34,601 bases of DNA from NCBI GenBank assembly GCA_019694555.1, contig JAIBBS010000081.1, forward strand, positions 1 through 34,601, in the 5' to 3' direction. The DNA is from Nannocystaceae bacterium (GTDB lineage Bacteria > Myxococcota_A > Polyangia > Nannocystales > Nannocystaceae). Under the pieces are notes generated by a model. It did no database searches, was not told where the DNA came from, and was given only the letters and a program-made list of their open reading frames with translations. The first letter of the stretch is position 1. Each line of letters begins with the position of its first letter. A program made the translations under genes and the position numbers. Below are positions 23,147 to 32,212 of this stretch, in pieces.

Positions 23147-23629
23147 AGGCGCGCTGACCGTAACGGAGCCCACGCTTCACGAGGGGCTCGACATTTTTCT
23201 TCGACCCCACCGGAAAACCAACCGGAGGCGGAGTCCAAGCCTTCGATCTCGATCTTCCATGGCTCCGCGCCGATCGCGAAAGCGCCGGCCTACCATGGAC
23301 AACGTCGGGAGCCCGGCCGACCGGGGCTGGATGCGGAAGGGGGGATCCCCGGTCGGCCAGGCCACACGCGACGCCTCCCGTATAGCAAACGGAAGGCGCA
23401 TGCGGTAGAGCAGCGCTGTCGTGACGTCGCAGCGCCAGCGGCTGATCTGCGCGCGTTCGGGCACTTCGCCGCACGCGAACGCAGTTCGGTCTGCGGCGAG
23501 GCCGCACGCACGAACGTGCCCCGGCCAGGGCCGGCGCGCAGATGCGCGTCCCGCCCACGGGCCGGGCCAACGAACATCCGCTGCAGTCCGTGAACGACCG
23601 GCTACAGGAATGTCGGCAACGGGCGGTGC
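23147..23629. other. Hairpin-rich intergenic region, no recognised gene
   Basis: About 480 bp with no frame of coding character on either strand; a 49-codon frame from ATG 23258 lacks a ribosome-binding site. It holds several inverted repeats: GGCCGACCGGGG (23315-23326) with CCCCGGTCGGCC (23347-23358), 20-base loop; GCGCTG (23413-23418) with CAGCGC (23430-23435); and a two-level stem GGGCAC (23459-23464)/GTGCCC (23516-23521) enclosing TCGCCGCA (23466-23473)/TGCGGCGA (23492-23499). The region lies upstream of the DUF5916 gene and may be its structured leader or a non-coding RNA. No known riboswitch consensus was recognised. Confidence 0.5.
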
Positions 23630-25888
23630 ATGACCTTCTGGCTCGCGTGGGTCCTCGCCGCCGCCCCCACGGCGGCCGGCGCACCGCTGCAGCCGCCCGA
23701 GCGGACGTACCACGCGGTGCGTGCCGTGGACGCGATCGTCGTCGACGGCAAGGCCCACGAGCGCACGTGGGCACTGGCCGAGCCTGACGATCGCTTCGGC
23801 GAGCGACAACCCAACCTCGGCGCGACGCCGCCGGTCCGCACCGTGCTCAAGGTCGCGTACGACGACCTCGCGCTGTTCGTGCTGCTCGAGTGCGAGAGCA
23901 AGCCCGGCGACGTGATCGTGCGGACGCTGCGTCGCGACAACCCCGGCATCTTCGCCGACGACACCGTCTACGTGAAGCTCGACCCGACCCACGATCGGCG
24001 CACGGGCTACAGCTTCGGTGTCAACGCCGAGGGCGCGCAGATCGACGCGCTCGGACTCGAGGACGGCCGCGATTTCGTGACGCAGTGGGACTCGGTGTGG
24101 ACCGCCGAGGTGCAGCGCCGCAACGACGGCTACACCGTCGAGTTCCGCATCCCGTGGGCGATCCTCGGGCTCAAGCACGCCGACGAACGCATCATGGGGC
24201 TCGAGATCTCGCGCGACCACCCCAGTCGCAACGCGACCTACGACTGGCGCGTGATCGTGCCGCCGCGCAGTCCCATGGCCGCGTCGCAGTTCGGCACGCT
24301 GGTGGGCCTGCGCGACATCGCGGGCCAGCGCGCGATCGAGTACTCGCCCTACGCGCTGCTGCGCACCAACTTCCGCAACGAGTTCACCGCCGACCCCGCG
24401 CGCCGCCCCAACATCGCCACCGGCGGTGACCTGCGGGTGCAGATCGGCGCCGGCTCCTATGTCGAAGCCTCGCTGCTGACCGACTTCGCCCAGGTCGAGG
24501 CCGACGAGGTCCAGGTCGCGCGCGATCGCTTCCCGCTGTTCTTCCCCGAGCGGCGGCCGTTCTTCATCAACGGGCTCGAGGTGTTCAACTTCGGCCGCGC
24601 CGGCGAGGCGCAGCTGTTCTTCTCGCGCCGCGTGGGCCTGGTCGACGGCAAGCCGGTGCCGCTGCTGGGCGGCGCGAAGGTCTACGGTCGCAGCCGGCTG
24701 GTGTCCTACGGCCTGCTGCACGTGCAGACGCTGGGCTCGCCCTCGGAGCCCGACCGCGGGCTGTCCGCGACGGTGCCGACCAACGTCTCGGTGGCGCGCA
24801 TCCGCCTGCAGGCCACGCGCACCTTCAACGTCGGCATGATGCTGCTGGGCGAGCACCGCTTCGGCAGCCGCAACTCCGACGATGCCGCCGGCGGCATCGA
24901 TGCGCAGATCATCAGCCGCGATGGTCGCGTGGCGTGGAGCAGCTTCGGCGCCGCGACGTGGGGGCAGAAGCCCGGCACACCGGCGATGTTCGCCGACGAC
25001 GGCACGCTGATGCTCGCGCGGCCGGCGACCTCGTCGATCGGTCCCAGCGCGGCGTCACAGCTGGAGTACCGCGGCCTGTTCGTGCGGCCGTCGCTGCTGT
25101 GGCTGTGGAGCGACCGCGACTTCTCGCCCGCGATGGGCTTCTACCGCCGCACCGGCGCCTCGCGCCAGGAGGCGTCGTTGGACTTCGCGCCGCGGCCCGC
25201 GGCGCTGGGCCTGCGCGAGGTCGTGTTCGGCGCGCGCTACAGCGTCGAGGCCACACCGAGCTACGGCGCGCGGCTGGGCCAGGAGGCCAGCAGCCGCGTG
25301 GCCGCGAATTGGCGCAACGGCAGCAACCTCGAGTACCGCGTCACGCACTTCATCGACCACGTGCAGCAACCCTTCACGCTGTACCAGTACCAGGTCGACG
25401 CCATCGAATACTCGGGCTTCCGCCAGCGCGTCGCGTTCGGCACGCCCGAGCGCCGCGCGCTGGGTCTCGAGGGCAGCTACGAGGCGCTCGCGCTGTTCGG
25501 CGGCTTCGCGCACCAACCCAGCGCATCGCTCACGGCACGACTGGGCAAGCACTTCACGTTCGCCGCGACCTACACCCATCTGCTGGGTCACCTCGCGCGC
25601 CGCAGCGACGACTTCAACTTCGGCTTCGCCAACGGCAACGTCGACATCGCGATCACCCGCAACCTCGCGTTCGACACGCTGGGCCGGCTCGACCTCTCGC
25701 CCGGCCGCCAGCGCTTCGGCCTGCAATCGCGGCTGCGCTGGCGCTTCGCGCCCGGCAGCGACCTCTACCTGGTCTACCGCCAGGACCAGCCCTTCGGCGC
25801 CGACGACCCCATGCAGGCGCCGCGCGTGCCGTTCCACGAGCTCACGCTCAAGTTCACCTACTACCTGCGCTCGTTCATCCGCCGATGA
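23630..25888 (+). CDS. DUF5916 protein with CBM9-like domain, probably outer membrane
   Basis: 752 residues. A signal peptide covers about 1-18 (MTFWLAWVLAAAPTAAGA). Residues about 30-215 are a carbohydrate-binding family 9-like beta sandwich (AVDAIVVDGKAHERTWALAE, DDTVYVKLDP, YTVEFRIPWAILGL). The rest matches DUF5916: FPLFFPERRPFFINGLEVF, then FFSRRVGL, followed by about 400 residues with alternating, aromatic-rich strands (FVRPSLLWLWSDRDFS, FTFAATYTHLLGHLA) ending YYLRSFIRR. This suggests an outer-membrane beta-barrel with a periplasmic or surface sugar-binding domain, but substrate and partners are unknown. ATG 23630 directly precedes the signal. The last 14 bases overlap the convergent EAL gene. 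Confidence 0.85.
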   Translation: MTFWLAWVLAAAPTAAGAPLQPPERTYHAVRAVDAIVVDGKAHERTWALAEPDDRFGERQPNLGATPPVRTVLKVAYDDLALFVLLECESKPGDVIVRTLRRDNPGIFADDTVYVKLDPTHDRRTGYSFGVNAEGAQIDALGLEDGRDFVTQWDSVWTAEVQRRNDGYTVEFRIPWAILGLKHADERIMGLEISRDHPSRNATYDWRVIVPPRSPMAASQFGTLVGLRDIAGQRAIEYSPYALLRTNFRNEFTADPARRPNIATGGDLRVQIGAGSYVEASLLTDFAQVEADEVQVARDRFPLFFPERRPFFINGLEVFNFGRAGEAQLFFSRRVGLVDGKPVPLLGGAKVYGRSRLVSYGLLHVQTLGSPSEPDRGLSATVPTNVSVARIRLQATRTFNVGMMLLGEHRFGSRNSDDAAGGIDAQIISRDGRVAWSSFGAATWGQKPGTPAMFADDGTLMLARPATSSIGPSAASQLEYRGLFVRPSLLWLWSDRDFSPAMGFYRRTGASRQEASLDFAPRPAALGLREVVFGARYSVEATPSYGARLGQEASSRVAANWRNGSNLEYRVTHFIDHVQQPFTLYQYQVDAIEYSGFRQRVAFGTPERRALGLEGSYEALALFGGFAHQPSASLTARLGKHFTFAATYTHLLGHLARRSDDFNFGFANGNVDIAITRNLAFDTLGRLDLSPGRQRFGLQSRLRWRFAPGSDLYLVYRQDQPFGADDPMQAPRVPFHELTLKFTYYLRSFIRR

Positions 25889-27035
25889 GCCGCAGCTCCC
25901 GCGTCGGTCGCTTGGGCCGACCGAAGTAGTAGCCCTGCAGCAGATCGCAGCCCAGCTCGGTCATGACCTGGGCCTGGCGCTCGGTCTCGATGCCCTCGGC
26001 CACGGTGAGGATGCCGAGATCGCGGCAGACCTCGGCGACCGCGGCGACCAGGCGCCCGCGCACGCCGCCGTGGACGGCGTCGCGGCACAGCGCCATGTCG
26101 AACTTCACGATGTCGGGCGACAGCTGCGCGAACGCGTTGAGGCCGTTGTAGCCGGCGCCGAGGTCGTCGATCGCCACGCGGAAGCCGTGCGCGCGCAGGG
26201 TCGCGATGCGATCCGCCAGCCCGCCGTCGTCGTGCACGTGCTCGCGCTCGATGAGCTCCAACACCACCCGTGACGCATGCGCGACCAGGGGATTGCGCGC
26301 GTCGTAGAACTCCTCGTCCGCGAGCGTGCGCGGATGCATGTTCACGAACAGCGGCACCTCGGGCGGCAGCGTGCGCAACAGCTCGTCGATGCGCTGCCGG
26401 ATCACGCGCTCGACCGCGAGCACGGCGCCGTGCTGCTCCGCGAGGTCGAGCAGCCGCGTGGGTCCGTCGATGGCCGGGTGTTCGCAGCGCGCGAGCGCTT
26501 CGTAGGCGAACAGCGCACCGCTTTGCGCGCGCACGATCGGCTGCACCGCAATCCACAGCTGCGGCAGCGCCTCGGCCAGCAGCTGCTCGCGCGCGGCGTG
26601 GCTGCGCCGCTTCTCGTCGAGATCACCCTCGAGCCGCCGCCGCTGCTCGCGGGCCGCGAGCGCCTCGCCGATGCACCCCGCGAGATCGGCGGGCGGGCAC
26701 GGCTTGGTCAGGAAGCGAAACACGCGTGCGTCGTTGATGGCCCGCAGCGCCGCGTCGACATCGGCCTGCCCCGACAGCAGCACGCGACAGGTCTCGGGAT
26801 GCAGCTGTCGCACCAGCGTGAGGAACTCGGCGCCGCCCATCTCCGGCATCTTCTCGTCGGACACGACCACGTCGACCTCGCGCTGGTGCAGCAGCTCCAG
26901 CGCGGCGCGGGCCGACGACGCGGTGAGGATCTCGAGCGGCTCACGCCACAGTCCGCGCCGCAAGTTCGCGAGCACGCCGGGGTCGTCGTCGACGAAGAGC
27001 ACCGAGGGTCGGATCTGGGCTGCGAGCAGTTCCAT
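25875..27035 (-). CDS. Response regulator with EAL c-di-GMP phosphodiesterase domain
   Basis: 386 residues. Receiver domain 10-125: acidic pocket DDD at 16-18, phospho-acceptor D60 in VVVSDEKMP, LSGQ and the KPC lysine. A short coiled coil (about 128-150) leads to an EAL domain (about 155-380) with E179-A-L in YEALAR, FVNMHPRTL, ELIERE, AIDDLGAGYNG, DIVKFD, VAEGIET and LLQGYYFGRP: all catalytic and metal-binding positions appear kept, so it should hydrolyse c-di-GMP when phosphorylated. No membrane segment. The gene starts 7 bases after the receiver-HDOD gene and is last in a three-gene operon with a histidine kinase. ATG 27035 (MELLAAQIRP) begins just before the receiver. It is convergent with the DUF5916 gene. 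Confidence 0.93.
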   Translation of the reverse strand: MELLAAQIRPSVLFVDDDPGVLANLRRGLWREPLEILTASSARAALELLHQREVDVVVSDEKMPEMGGAEFLTLVRQLHPETCRVLLSGQADVDAALRAINDARVFRFLTKPCPPADLAGCIGEALAAREQRRRLEGDLDEKRRSHAAREQLLAEALPQLWIAVQPIVRAQSGALFAYEALARCEHPAIDGPTRLLDLAEQHGAVLAVERVIRQRIDELLRTLPPEVPLFVNMHPRTLADEEFYDARNPLVAHASRVVLELIEREHVHDDGGLADRIATLRAHGFRVAIDDLGAGYNGLNAFAQLSPDIVKFDMALCRDAVHGGVRGRLVAAVAEVCRDLGILTVAEGIETERQAQVMTELGCDLLQGYYFGRPKRPTRELRLIGG

Positions 27036-27042
27036 GGCTTGC

Positions 27043-28203
27043 CTACGACGCGCGCTCCAACACGCGGGCCCCTCGCGCCAACACGAGCCCGGCGATCTCC
27101 TCGCGACGAGCCCGCGGCACCAGCGTGCCCTGCTCGAGCCATTGATCGATGCGGCCGGCGCAGACCAGCTCGGCCAGCCGCAGCGCGTCGGCCACGTCGA
27201 TGCGGCCATCGCTGCACTGCGGCTCGTCGTGGTGGCCCGCGATCGCGACCACGGTCTCGTGGGGGAGCCCCCACAGCGACAGCAGGAAGCCGCCACACTG
27301 CGCGTGGTTGCCACCGAAGCGCAGCGTCTCCGCAGCCGCGAGCGCGTCTTCGTCCTCGGCGTGCTCCGCCGCGGTCGCGGCGTACTCGTGCGGCGCGACG
27401 CGGGCGAACGCGAGCCGGCCGATGTCGTGCAGCAGCCCCGCGGTGCGGGCGTCGCCCTGTTGCCCGGGCTCGACCAGCTCGCTCGCGAGCTCGCCGACCA
27501 GCAACCCGTGCTCGCCGATGTCACCCAGACCGAAGCGCGCGTGACGGTCGCCCATGACACCCAGCAACAACACCGCCGCGCGCACGTTGTCGAAGCCCAG
27601 CTGCGTGCACGCTCGCTCGAGGCTGGTGGTCGGACGCCGTGCGCCGAACCACGACGAGTTGGCCAGCTTGAGCAGCCGCGTGGTGATGCCGATGTCGCTG
27701 CCGATCGCGTCGACCACCGCGCGCGGCGAGGGCTCGGCCGACGCGAGCTCGCGCAGCACCGCGGCGTGGACCGCGGGCAGCGCCGACGGCTCGCTGAGCG
27801 AGCGCAGCGCCGCAACCAGGCGGTTGTGGCAGCCAGCCCCGACGTCGAGGCACTCGGCGATGTGCTCGGCCAGGCGCTCGGGCGTGCACGGCTTGCTGAC
27901 GAAGCGGTGCGCGAAGGTCAACGCGTCGATGCACGCCCGGATCTCGCACGTGCCCGAGAACGCCGCGCGGATGACCGTGGGATGGTGATCGCGCATGAAC
28001 GCGAGCAACGAGATGCCGTCGATGTCGGGCAGCGAGAGGTCGATGAGCGCGAGGTCGAAGCGCTGCGTCGCGAGCAGCCCCTGGGCCTCGGTCGCCGAGC
28101 CGGCGAAGCGGCACTCGAAGCGATCGCGATAGCGACGCATCGCGCGGCGCAACCCGTCACGGATGCCGGACTCGTCGTCGACGAACAGGACCTGCGGGAT
28201 CAT
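27043..28203 (-). CDS. Response regulator with HDOD output domain
   Basis: 386 residues. Receiver domain 4-120: VLFVDDESG, phospho-acceptor D55 in LALIDLSLPD, SKPC lysine. The output is an HDOD domain (about 135-340): SLSEPSALPAVHAAVLREL, IGSDIGITTRLLKLANSSWFG, ACTQLGFDNVRAAVLLLGVMG, GLLHDIGRLAF and AQCGGFLLSLWGLPHETVVAIAGHH, with typical helix packing. HDOD proteins act as signalling adaptors and usually lack a catalytic HD pair; here HD in LLHDIG is present but the other metal ligands are not evident, so enzyme activity is doubtful. Its ATG overlaps the TGA of the kinase gene (ATGA, 28200-28203), so translation is coupled to its likely kinase. Confidence 0.92.
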   Translation of the reverse strand: MIPQVLFVDDESGIRDGLRRAMRRYRDRFECRFAGSATEAQGLLATQRFDLALIDLSLPDIDGISLLAFMRDHHPTVIRAAFSGTCEIRACIDALTFAHRFVSKPCTPERLAEHIAECLDVGAGCHNRLVAALRSLSEPSALPAVHAAVLRELASAEPSPRAVVDAIGSDIGITTRLLKLANSSWFGARRPTTSLERACTQLGFDNVRAAVLLLGVMGDRHARFGLGDIGEHGLLVGELASELVEPGQQGDARTAGLLHDIGRLAFARVAPHEYAATAAEHAEDEDALAAAETLRFGGNHAQCGGFLLSLWGLPHETVVAIAGHHDEPQCSDGRIDVADALRLAELVCAGRIDQWLEQGTLVPRARREEIAGLVLARGARVLERAS

Positions 28204-29414
28204 CGTGGCTCTCCGTCGCGGCTCAGCGGCAGCAACACGCGAAACGTGGTGCCGACACCGTGCTCGCTGCACAACAACACGCGCCCGCCGTGGCGCTCCT
28301 CGACCACCGCGCGCACCAGCGCCAGGCCCTGTCCGGTGCCGACGCCGATGGCCTTGGTCGTGAAGTAGGGCTCGAACACCCGCTGCTGCACGGCGACCGG
28401 GATGCCGATGCCGTTGTCGCTGATCTCGATCTCGATCGCGCGCGGCAGGCAGCGGGTGCGGATGTCGATGCGACCGTCGATGCGGCCGGCCTCGAGGATC
28501 GCGTCGCGGGCGTTGACCACGAGGTTGACCAGGGCCTTGGCCAGCTCGCCCGCGGCGCACACCAGCGGCGGCAGCTTGCCGAGGTCGAGCTGCACGGTCG
28601 CGACGTGGCGGCACGCGGCCTTGGTCATGCGCACGACCGACTCGACCACGGCGTTGAGATCGGCGGGCGCGTCGGGTCGATCCTCGCCGTGGGTCAGCTC
28701 CTTCATCGCGCGCACGATCTCGCTGACCCGCGCGGCGCCCTCGAGGATGCTGTCCAGCGCCGGCGGCAGCTCCTTGCGCACGAACGCCTCGTCGATCGTC
28801 GCACGCACCGTGGCGAGGCGGGCCAGCGGTTCGCTGGCATCGACGCCTGCGCGCGCCGCCGCGGCGACGTCCTCGTAGCACTGCAGCAACCCCAGCAGCT
28901 CCTGCACGGCGTCGCGGGCGAAGTGCGCCGCGTCGCTGATGTACTGCGAGGGCGAGTTGATCTCGTGGGCGACGCCCGCGGCGAGCTGCCCGACGACCTC
29001 GAAGCGTGCGGCACGCTGGGCTCGGATCTCGCGCTCGCGATGCTCGCGCGCATCGAGCACGATCCACACCTCCTCGCCCTCGGCCGCGGCGCCGTCGTGC
29101 GCCGCGAACACCGGCACCAGCGCGCCGTCGGCCGTGACAAGCTCGGCGGTCCACGTGCGCGGCGTCGCACCGACGGTGGCGAGCTCGCCGCGCACCGCCA
29201 ACATCGCGGTCAACGGCGCGCCGATCACCTGGTCGCGCGTGCGGCCGATCAGCGTCTCGACGTAGCGGTTGACGTCGACGACCACGCCATGTCGCGCCCG
29301 CACGACGCCGCACGGCAGCGGCGCCTCGGCCACGGTCGCAGCGGTGCGCGACGATCGCGGGCGGTCGTCGCCGGCGATCCCGAGCTGCAGCGCGCGCGCC
29401 ATCGTTCCTCTCAT
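28200..29414 (-). CDS. Soluble PAS histidine kinase
   Basis: 404 residues, no membrane segment. A PAS domain (about 35-125, GVVVDVNRYVETLIGRTRDQVIGAPL) is followed by a dimerisation segment with phospho-acceptor H150 in LAAGVAHEINSPSQYI, a long helical stretch, and an HATPase domain: N box LVNLVVNARDAI, G1 ISDNGIGIP, F box FEPYFTTK, G2 GVGTGQGLALVRAVVEE. Family NtrB/ZraS type. It should sense a cytoplasmic cue and phosphorylate one or both response regulators in the same operon. ATG 29414 (MRGTMARAL) is used; ATG 29402 with AGAGGA just upstream is an alternative. First gene of the operon. Confidence 0.92.
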   Translation of the reverse strand: MRGTMARALQLGIAGDDRPRSSRTAATVAEAPLPCGVVRARHGVVVDVNRYVETLIGRTRDQVIGAPLTAMLAVRGELATVGATPRTWTAELVTADGALVPVFAAHDGAAAEGEEVWIVLDAREHREREIRAQRAARFEVVGQLAAGVAHEINSPSQYISDAAHFARDAVQELLGLLQCYEDVAAAARAGVDASEPLARLATVRATIDEAFVRKELPPALDSILEGAARVSEIVRAMKELTHGEDRPDAPADLNAVVESVVRMTKAACRHVATVQLDLGKLPPLVCAAGELAKALVNLVVNARDAILEAGRIDGRIDIRTRCLPRAIEIEISDNGIGIPVAVQQRVFEPYFTTKAIGVGTGQGLALVRAVVEERHGGRVLLCSEHGVGTTFRVLLPLSRDGEPR

Positions 29415-29487
29415 CGCATCGCGGCCGGGCGGCTTGAGCTGCGGCCGCATGCGGGCCGGCCGCCCGCGGGCACGCGACCGCGCCGCG

Positions 29488-30372
29488 TCAGGACCCGTCG
29501 CGGAAGCGCCGCGGGCGCTCGCGCAGCTCGTCGGCGTCCGCGTCGGCGCACCACTGCGACCAGGCCTCGCGATCGGCCCCGCGCCAGCACAAGCCCTCGA
29601 GCGACTCGGGCAGCGGCACGTCCTCGACCAGGGTCGCGAGGCGCTTGTACAGCGCCAGCTCGCGGCGCCGCGGCGCGAGCTCACCGGCCAGTCGCGCTGC
29701 ACCCCGCACCGGCACGGCCCACGCTGCGGGATCGTCGGGGATCGCCTCGACGTGGAGGTAGTGCGCCAGCAGTGCCGCCGCGGTCTTCTCGCCGAAGCCC
29801 GGGATGCCGGGAATGCCGTCGGCGGTGTCGCCGACCAACGCGAGCAGATCCGGGATGCTCTGCGGCCCGACCCCGCGTCGCTCGCGGAGCGCGGCCTCGT
29901 CGATGAGCTTGCGTCGCACGCGATCGACCTGCACCACGCGTTGCCCGTCCAGGCACTGGCCCAGGTCCTTGTCGGGCGACAGGATCCGCACCTGCTCGAC
30001 CTCGTCGCGGAAGCGACGCGCCGCGGTCGCGAGCGCGTCGTCGGCCTCCCAGCGATCCATGCGCCACGTGACCAGGCCCAGCGCCGCACTGACGCGCTCG
30101 GCCTCGTCGAACTGCGCGAGCAGCTCTGCCGGCACGCCGTCCTCGGTCTTGTAGCCGTCGAAGAGATCGTTGCGAAACGATCGGATGGGATTGTCGAACG
30201 CGATCGCGAGGTGCGTCGGCGCCTCGTCGCGGTCGTCGAGCAACGCGAGCAGGTTCTGCGCCAGCCCATGACACGCGGTCAGCGGCCGACCGTCGCGACC
30301 GCGATGGGGTGGCCGCGGCGCGAAGTGGGCCCGGAAGAGCTCGAAGGTGCCGTCGACGAGATGGACCCGCAT
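29488..30372 (-). CDS. Stand-alone 5'-3' exonuclease (PolA N-terminal type)
   Basis: 294 residues, the length of the 5'-nuclease domain of DNA polymerase I without its polymerase part. Metal ligands and helical arch are in order: VDGTFELFRAHF, AFDNPIRSFRNDLFDGYKTED, MDRWEADDALATAA, ILSPDKDLGQCL and LVGDTADGIPGIPGFGEKTAAALL (H3TH DNA-binding motif). All are conserved, so it should remove 5' flaps or RNA primers. ATG 30372 (MRVHLVDG) is preferred; ATG 30381 adds three residues. It lies 73 bp upstream of the kinase gene on the same strand and is divergent from the Ser/Thr kinase. Whether a full polA exists elsewhere is unknown. Confidence 0.92.
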   Translation of the reverse strand: MRVHLVDGTFELFRAHFAPRPPHRGRDGRPLTACHGLAQNLLALLDDRDEAPTHLAIAFDNPIRSFRNDLFDGYKTEDGVPAELLAQFDEAERVSAALGLVTWRMDRWEADDALATAARRFRDEVEQVRILSPDKDLGQCLDGQRVVQVDRVRRKLIDEAALRERRGVGPQSIPDLLALVGDTADGIPGIPGFGEKTAAALLAHYLHVEAIPDDPAAWAVPVRGAARLAGELAPRRRELALYKRLATLVEDVPLPESLEGLCWRGADREAWSQWCADADADELRERPRRFRDGS

Positions 30373-30448
30373 CGCCGGCATTGTCGCCGCGTTGCCCGCT
30401 CGCGAACACCCGCCGCGCGCACGGCGGTAGACTCGTCGCACCGCGGAC

Positions 30449-32212
30449 GTGTCGGCGCCCACCACCACCACCACCCCGACGCCCGGGCCGGGGCCGACGC
30501 CCGCACCGCCCGGCGTGTCCGCGGCCGACGTCGCCGCGACCGCGGTGCTGCCGGGCGCGCCGCTCGACGACACCGGTCCCCTGCCCTCGCGTCGCGTCCG
30601 CGTGACACCGCCGCGCGATGGCTTCGGCGAGACGTTGCCGTATCCGCAGCCGGGCGAGGCGAGCGGCGGCCACGCGCCTGCGCCTGCGGCGAGCAGCGGC
30701 AGCGAGGCCGGCCTCGGCCTCATCGTCGACCGCGACGTCGCGCTCGAGCGACAAGAGCACGCCGCCGCGGTCGCGCGCATGCGCAGGCTGTTGCCGCTGG
30801 CGTGTGGGCTGTGGCTGGGCTTCGTCGTGGTCGACTGGGTGCTCGCGACCTTCGTCGCACCGGCGCCGCTGTCGAGCTACGTCGTGCTGCGCCTGATCGG
30901 CCTGCTGCCGCTGCTGGGCTGCACGTGGTGGCTGCGCCGCGAGCCGATGGTCGGCCCGGTGGGACTGCGGATCCTCGACGGCATCATGACCGCGAGCTGC
31001 GCGGCGGTGCTGACCGACATGTGCCTGCTCTCGGGCGGACTCGAGAGCCCGTACGCGTCGTACATCGCGCTGGTGCTGGTCGGTCGCGCGGCCGCGCTGC
31101 CCAACCACTGGCGCGTCGGCGCGGTGCAGCTGGGCGTGCCGGTGCTGGTGCACCCGCTGGTGTTCCTCGCCGCGGCGCCGTTCTCGGACGAGATCGCGAC
31201 GCAGCTGCGGGACCCCCACGCGGTCTCGGTCGCGTTCTTCCACTCGATGCTGTTGGTCGGCGCGTGGGGCCTGCTGGTCATCGGCGGCCACAACGTCTGG
31301 GCGCTGCGTCGACAGGTGTTCCGCGCGCGCAGCATCGGTCGCTATCGCCTCGAGCGACGCATCGGCCGCGGCGGCATGGGCGAGGTCTGGGTCGCCTACC
31401 ACGAGCAGCTGCGCCGCGACGTCGCGCTCAAGATCCTGCGGCCCGAGTACGGCACCGACGCCATCGCAGTCGAGCGCTTCGAACGCGAGGTCATGACCAC
31501 CGCCGCGCTCACGCACCCCAACACCGTCCGCATCTTCGATCACGGCACGACCGAGGACGGCCTTTGGTACTACGCGATGGAGCTGCTCGACGGCGAGGAC
31601 CTGTCGGCGATCGTGCGGCGCCAGGGCCCGATGCCGCCGGCGCGCGCGATCCACCTCGCGCTGCAGGCCGCGCGGGCGCTGGCCGAGGCCCACGCACGCG
31701 GCATCGTGCACCGCGACATCAAGCCCGAGAACCTGTTCGTCGCGCGCCTCGGTGGCGAGTCGGACGTGATCAAGCTGCTCGACTTCGGCATCGCGCGCTC
31801 GGCCGCGCTGCGCGACAGTCGTCTGACCTCGACCGGCTGGGTCGCGGGCACGCCCGCGTACGTGTCGCCCGAGGCGGCCAAGGGCGAGCCCGCCGGCGCC
31901 CCCGCGGACGTCTACGGCGTGGGCATGGCGCTGTTCTGGGCGCTCACCGGCACCGTGCCCTTCGGCGGCGACTCACCGATGGAGGTGCTCGCGCGACAGG
32001 TCAACGATCCGCCGCCGGTGCCCTCGGAGCGCCTCGGCGCGCCGCTGCCCGCGGCCGTGGACGCGCTGGTGCTGCGCTGCCTCGCCAAGGATCCCGGCGA
32101 GCGCTTCGCCGACGGCGGTGCGCTCGCGAGCGCACTGGAAGCGCTCGCGCGCACGCTGCCGTGGCAACCGCCTCCGCCGACGCGCAGCAAGGCCGCGCCG
32201 GCGCGGCCATGA
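30449..32212 (+). CDS. Membrane Ser/Thr protein kinase with N-terminal multi-helix domain
   Basis: 587 residues. Residues 1-100 are a Pro/Thr/Ala-rich, likely disordered cytoplasmic part. About six hydrophobic segments lie in 112-290 (LLPLACGLWLGFVVVDWVLATFV, VVLRLIGLLPLLGCTWWL, ... VAFFHSMLLVGAWGLLVIGGHNVWAL). The kinase domain follows (about 296-570): GRGGMGEVW, VALK with K328, HRDIKPENL with catalytic D423, LLDFGIA with D445, GTPAYVSPE and DVYGVGMALFWALTG. All catalytic residues are present; it belongs to the bacterial Pkn/PknB-like (Hanks) group. In most such kinases the membrane segment follows the kinase domain; here the order is reversed. GTG 30449 is the start. The stop overlaps the ATG of the Smr gene (ATGA, 32209-32212). 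Confidence 0.92.
   Translation: MSAPTTTTTPTPGPGPTPAPPGVSAADVAATAVLPGAPLDDTGPLPSRRVRVTPPRDGFGETLPYPQPGEASGGHAPAPAASSGSEAGLGLIVDRDVALERQEHAAAVARMRRLLPLACGLWLGFVVVDWVLATFVAPAPLSSYVVLRLIGLLPLLGCTWWLRREPMVGPVGLRILDGIMTASCAAVLTDMCLLSGGLESPYASYIALVLVGRAAALPNHWRVGAVQLGVPVLVHPLVFLAAAPFSDEIATQLRDPHAVSVAFFHSMLLVGAWGLLVIGGHNVWALRRQVFRARSIGRYRLERRIGRGGMGEVWVAYHEQLRRDVALKILRPEYGTDAIAVERFEREVMTTAALTHPNTVRIFDHGTTEDGLWYYAMELLDGEDLSAIVRRQGPMPPARAIHLALQAARALAEAHARGIVHRDIKPENLFVARLGGESDVIKLLDFGIARSAALRDSRLTSTGWVAGTPAYVSPEAAKGEPAGAPADVYGVGMALFWALTGTVPFGGDSPMEVLARQVNDPPPVPSERLGAPLPAAVDALVLRCLAKDPGERFADGGALASALEALARTLPWQPPPPTRSKAAPARP

Noticed and set aside
23258..23407. 49-codon plus-strand frame in the hairpin-rich region
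   Set aside because: Arg-rich composition, no ribosome-binding site, and its codons follow the inverted repeat rather than protein-like usage.
23400..23530. Known c-di-GMP (GEMM) or other riboswitch upstream of DUF5916
   Set aside because: Stems exist but the conserved unpaired sequences of the classes I know are not present.
27043..28203. Active HD-GYP phosphodiesterase
   Set aside because: No HHExxDGxGYP signature; the helical pattern fits HDOD, and only an isolated HD is present.
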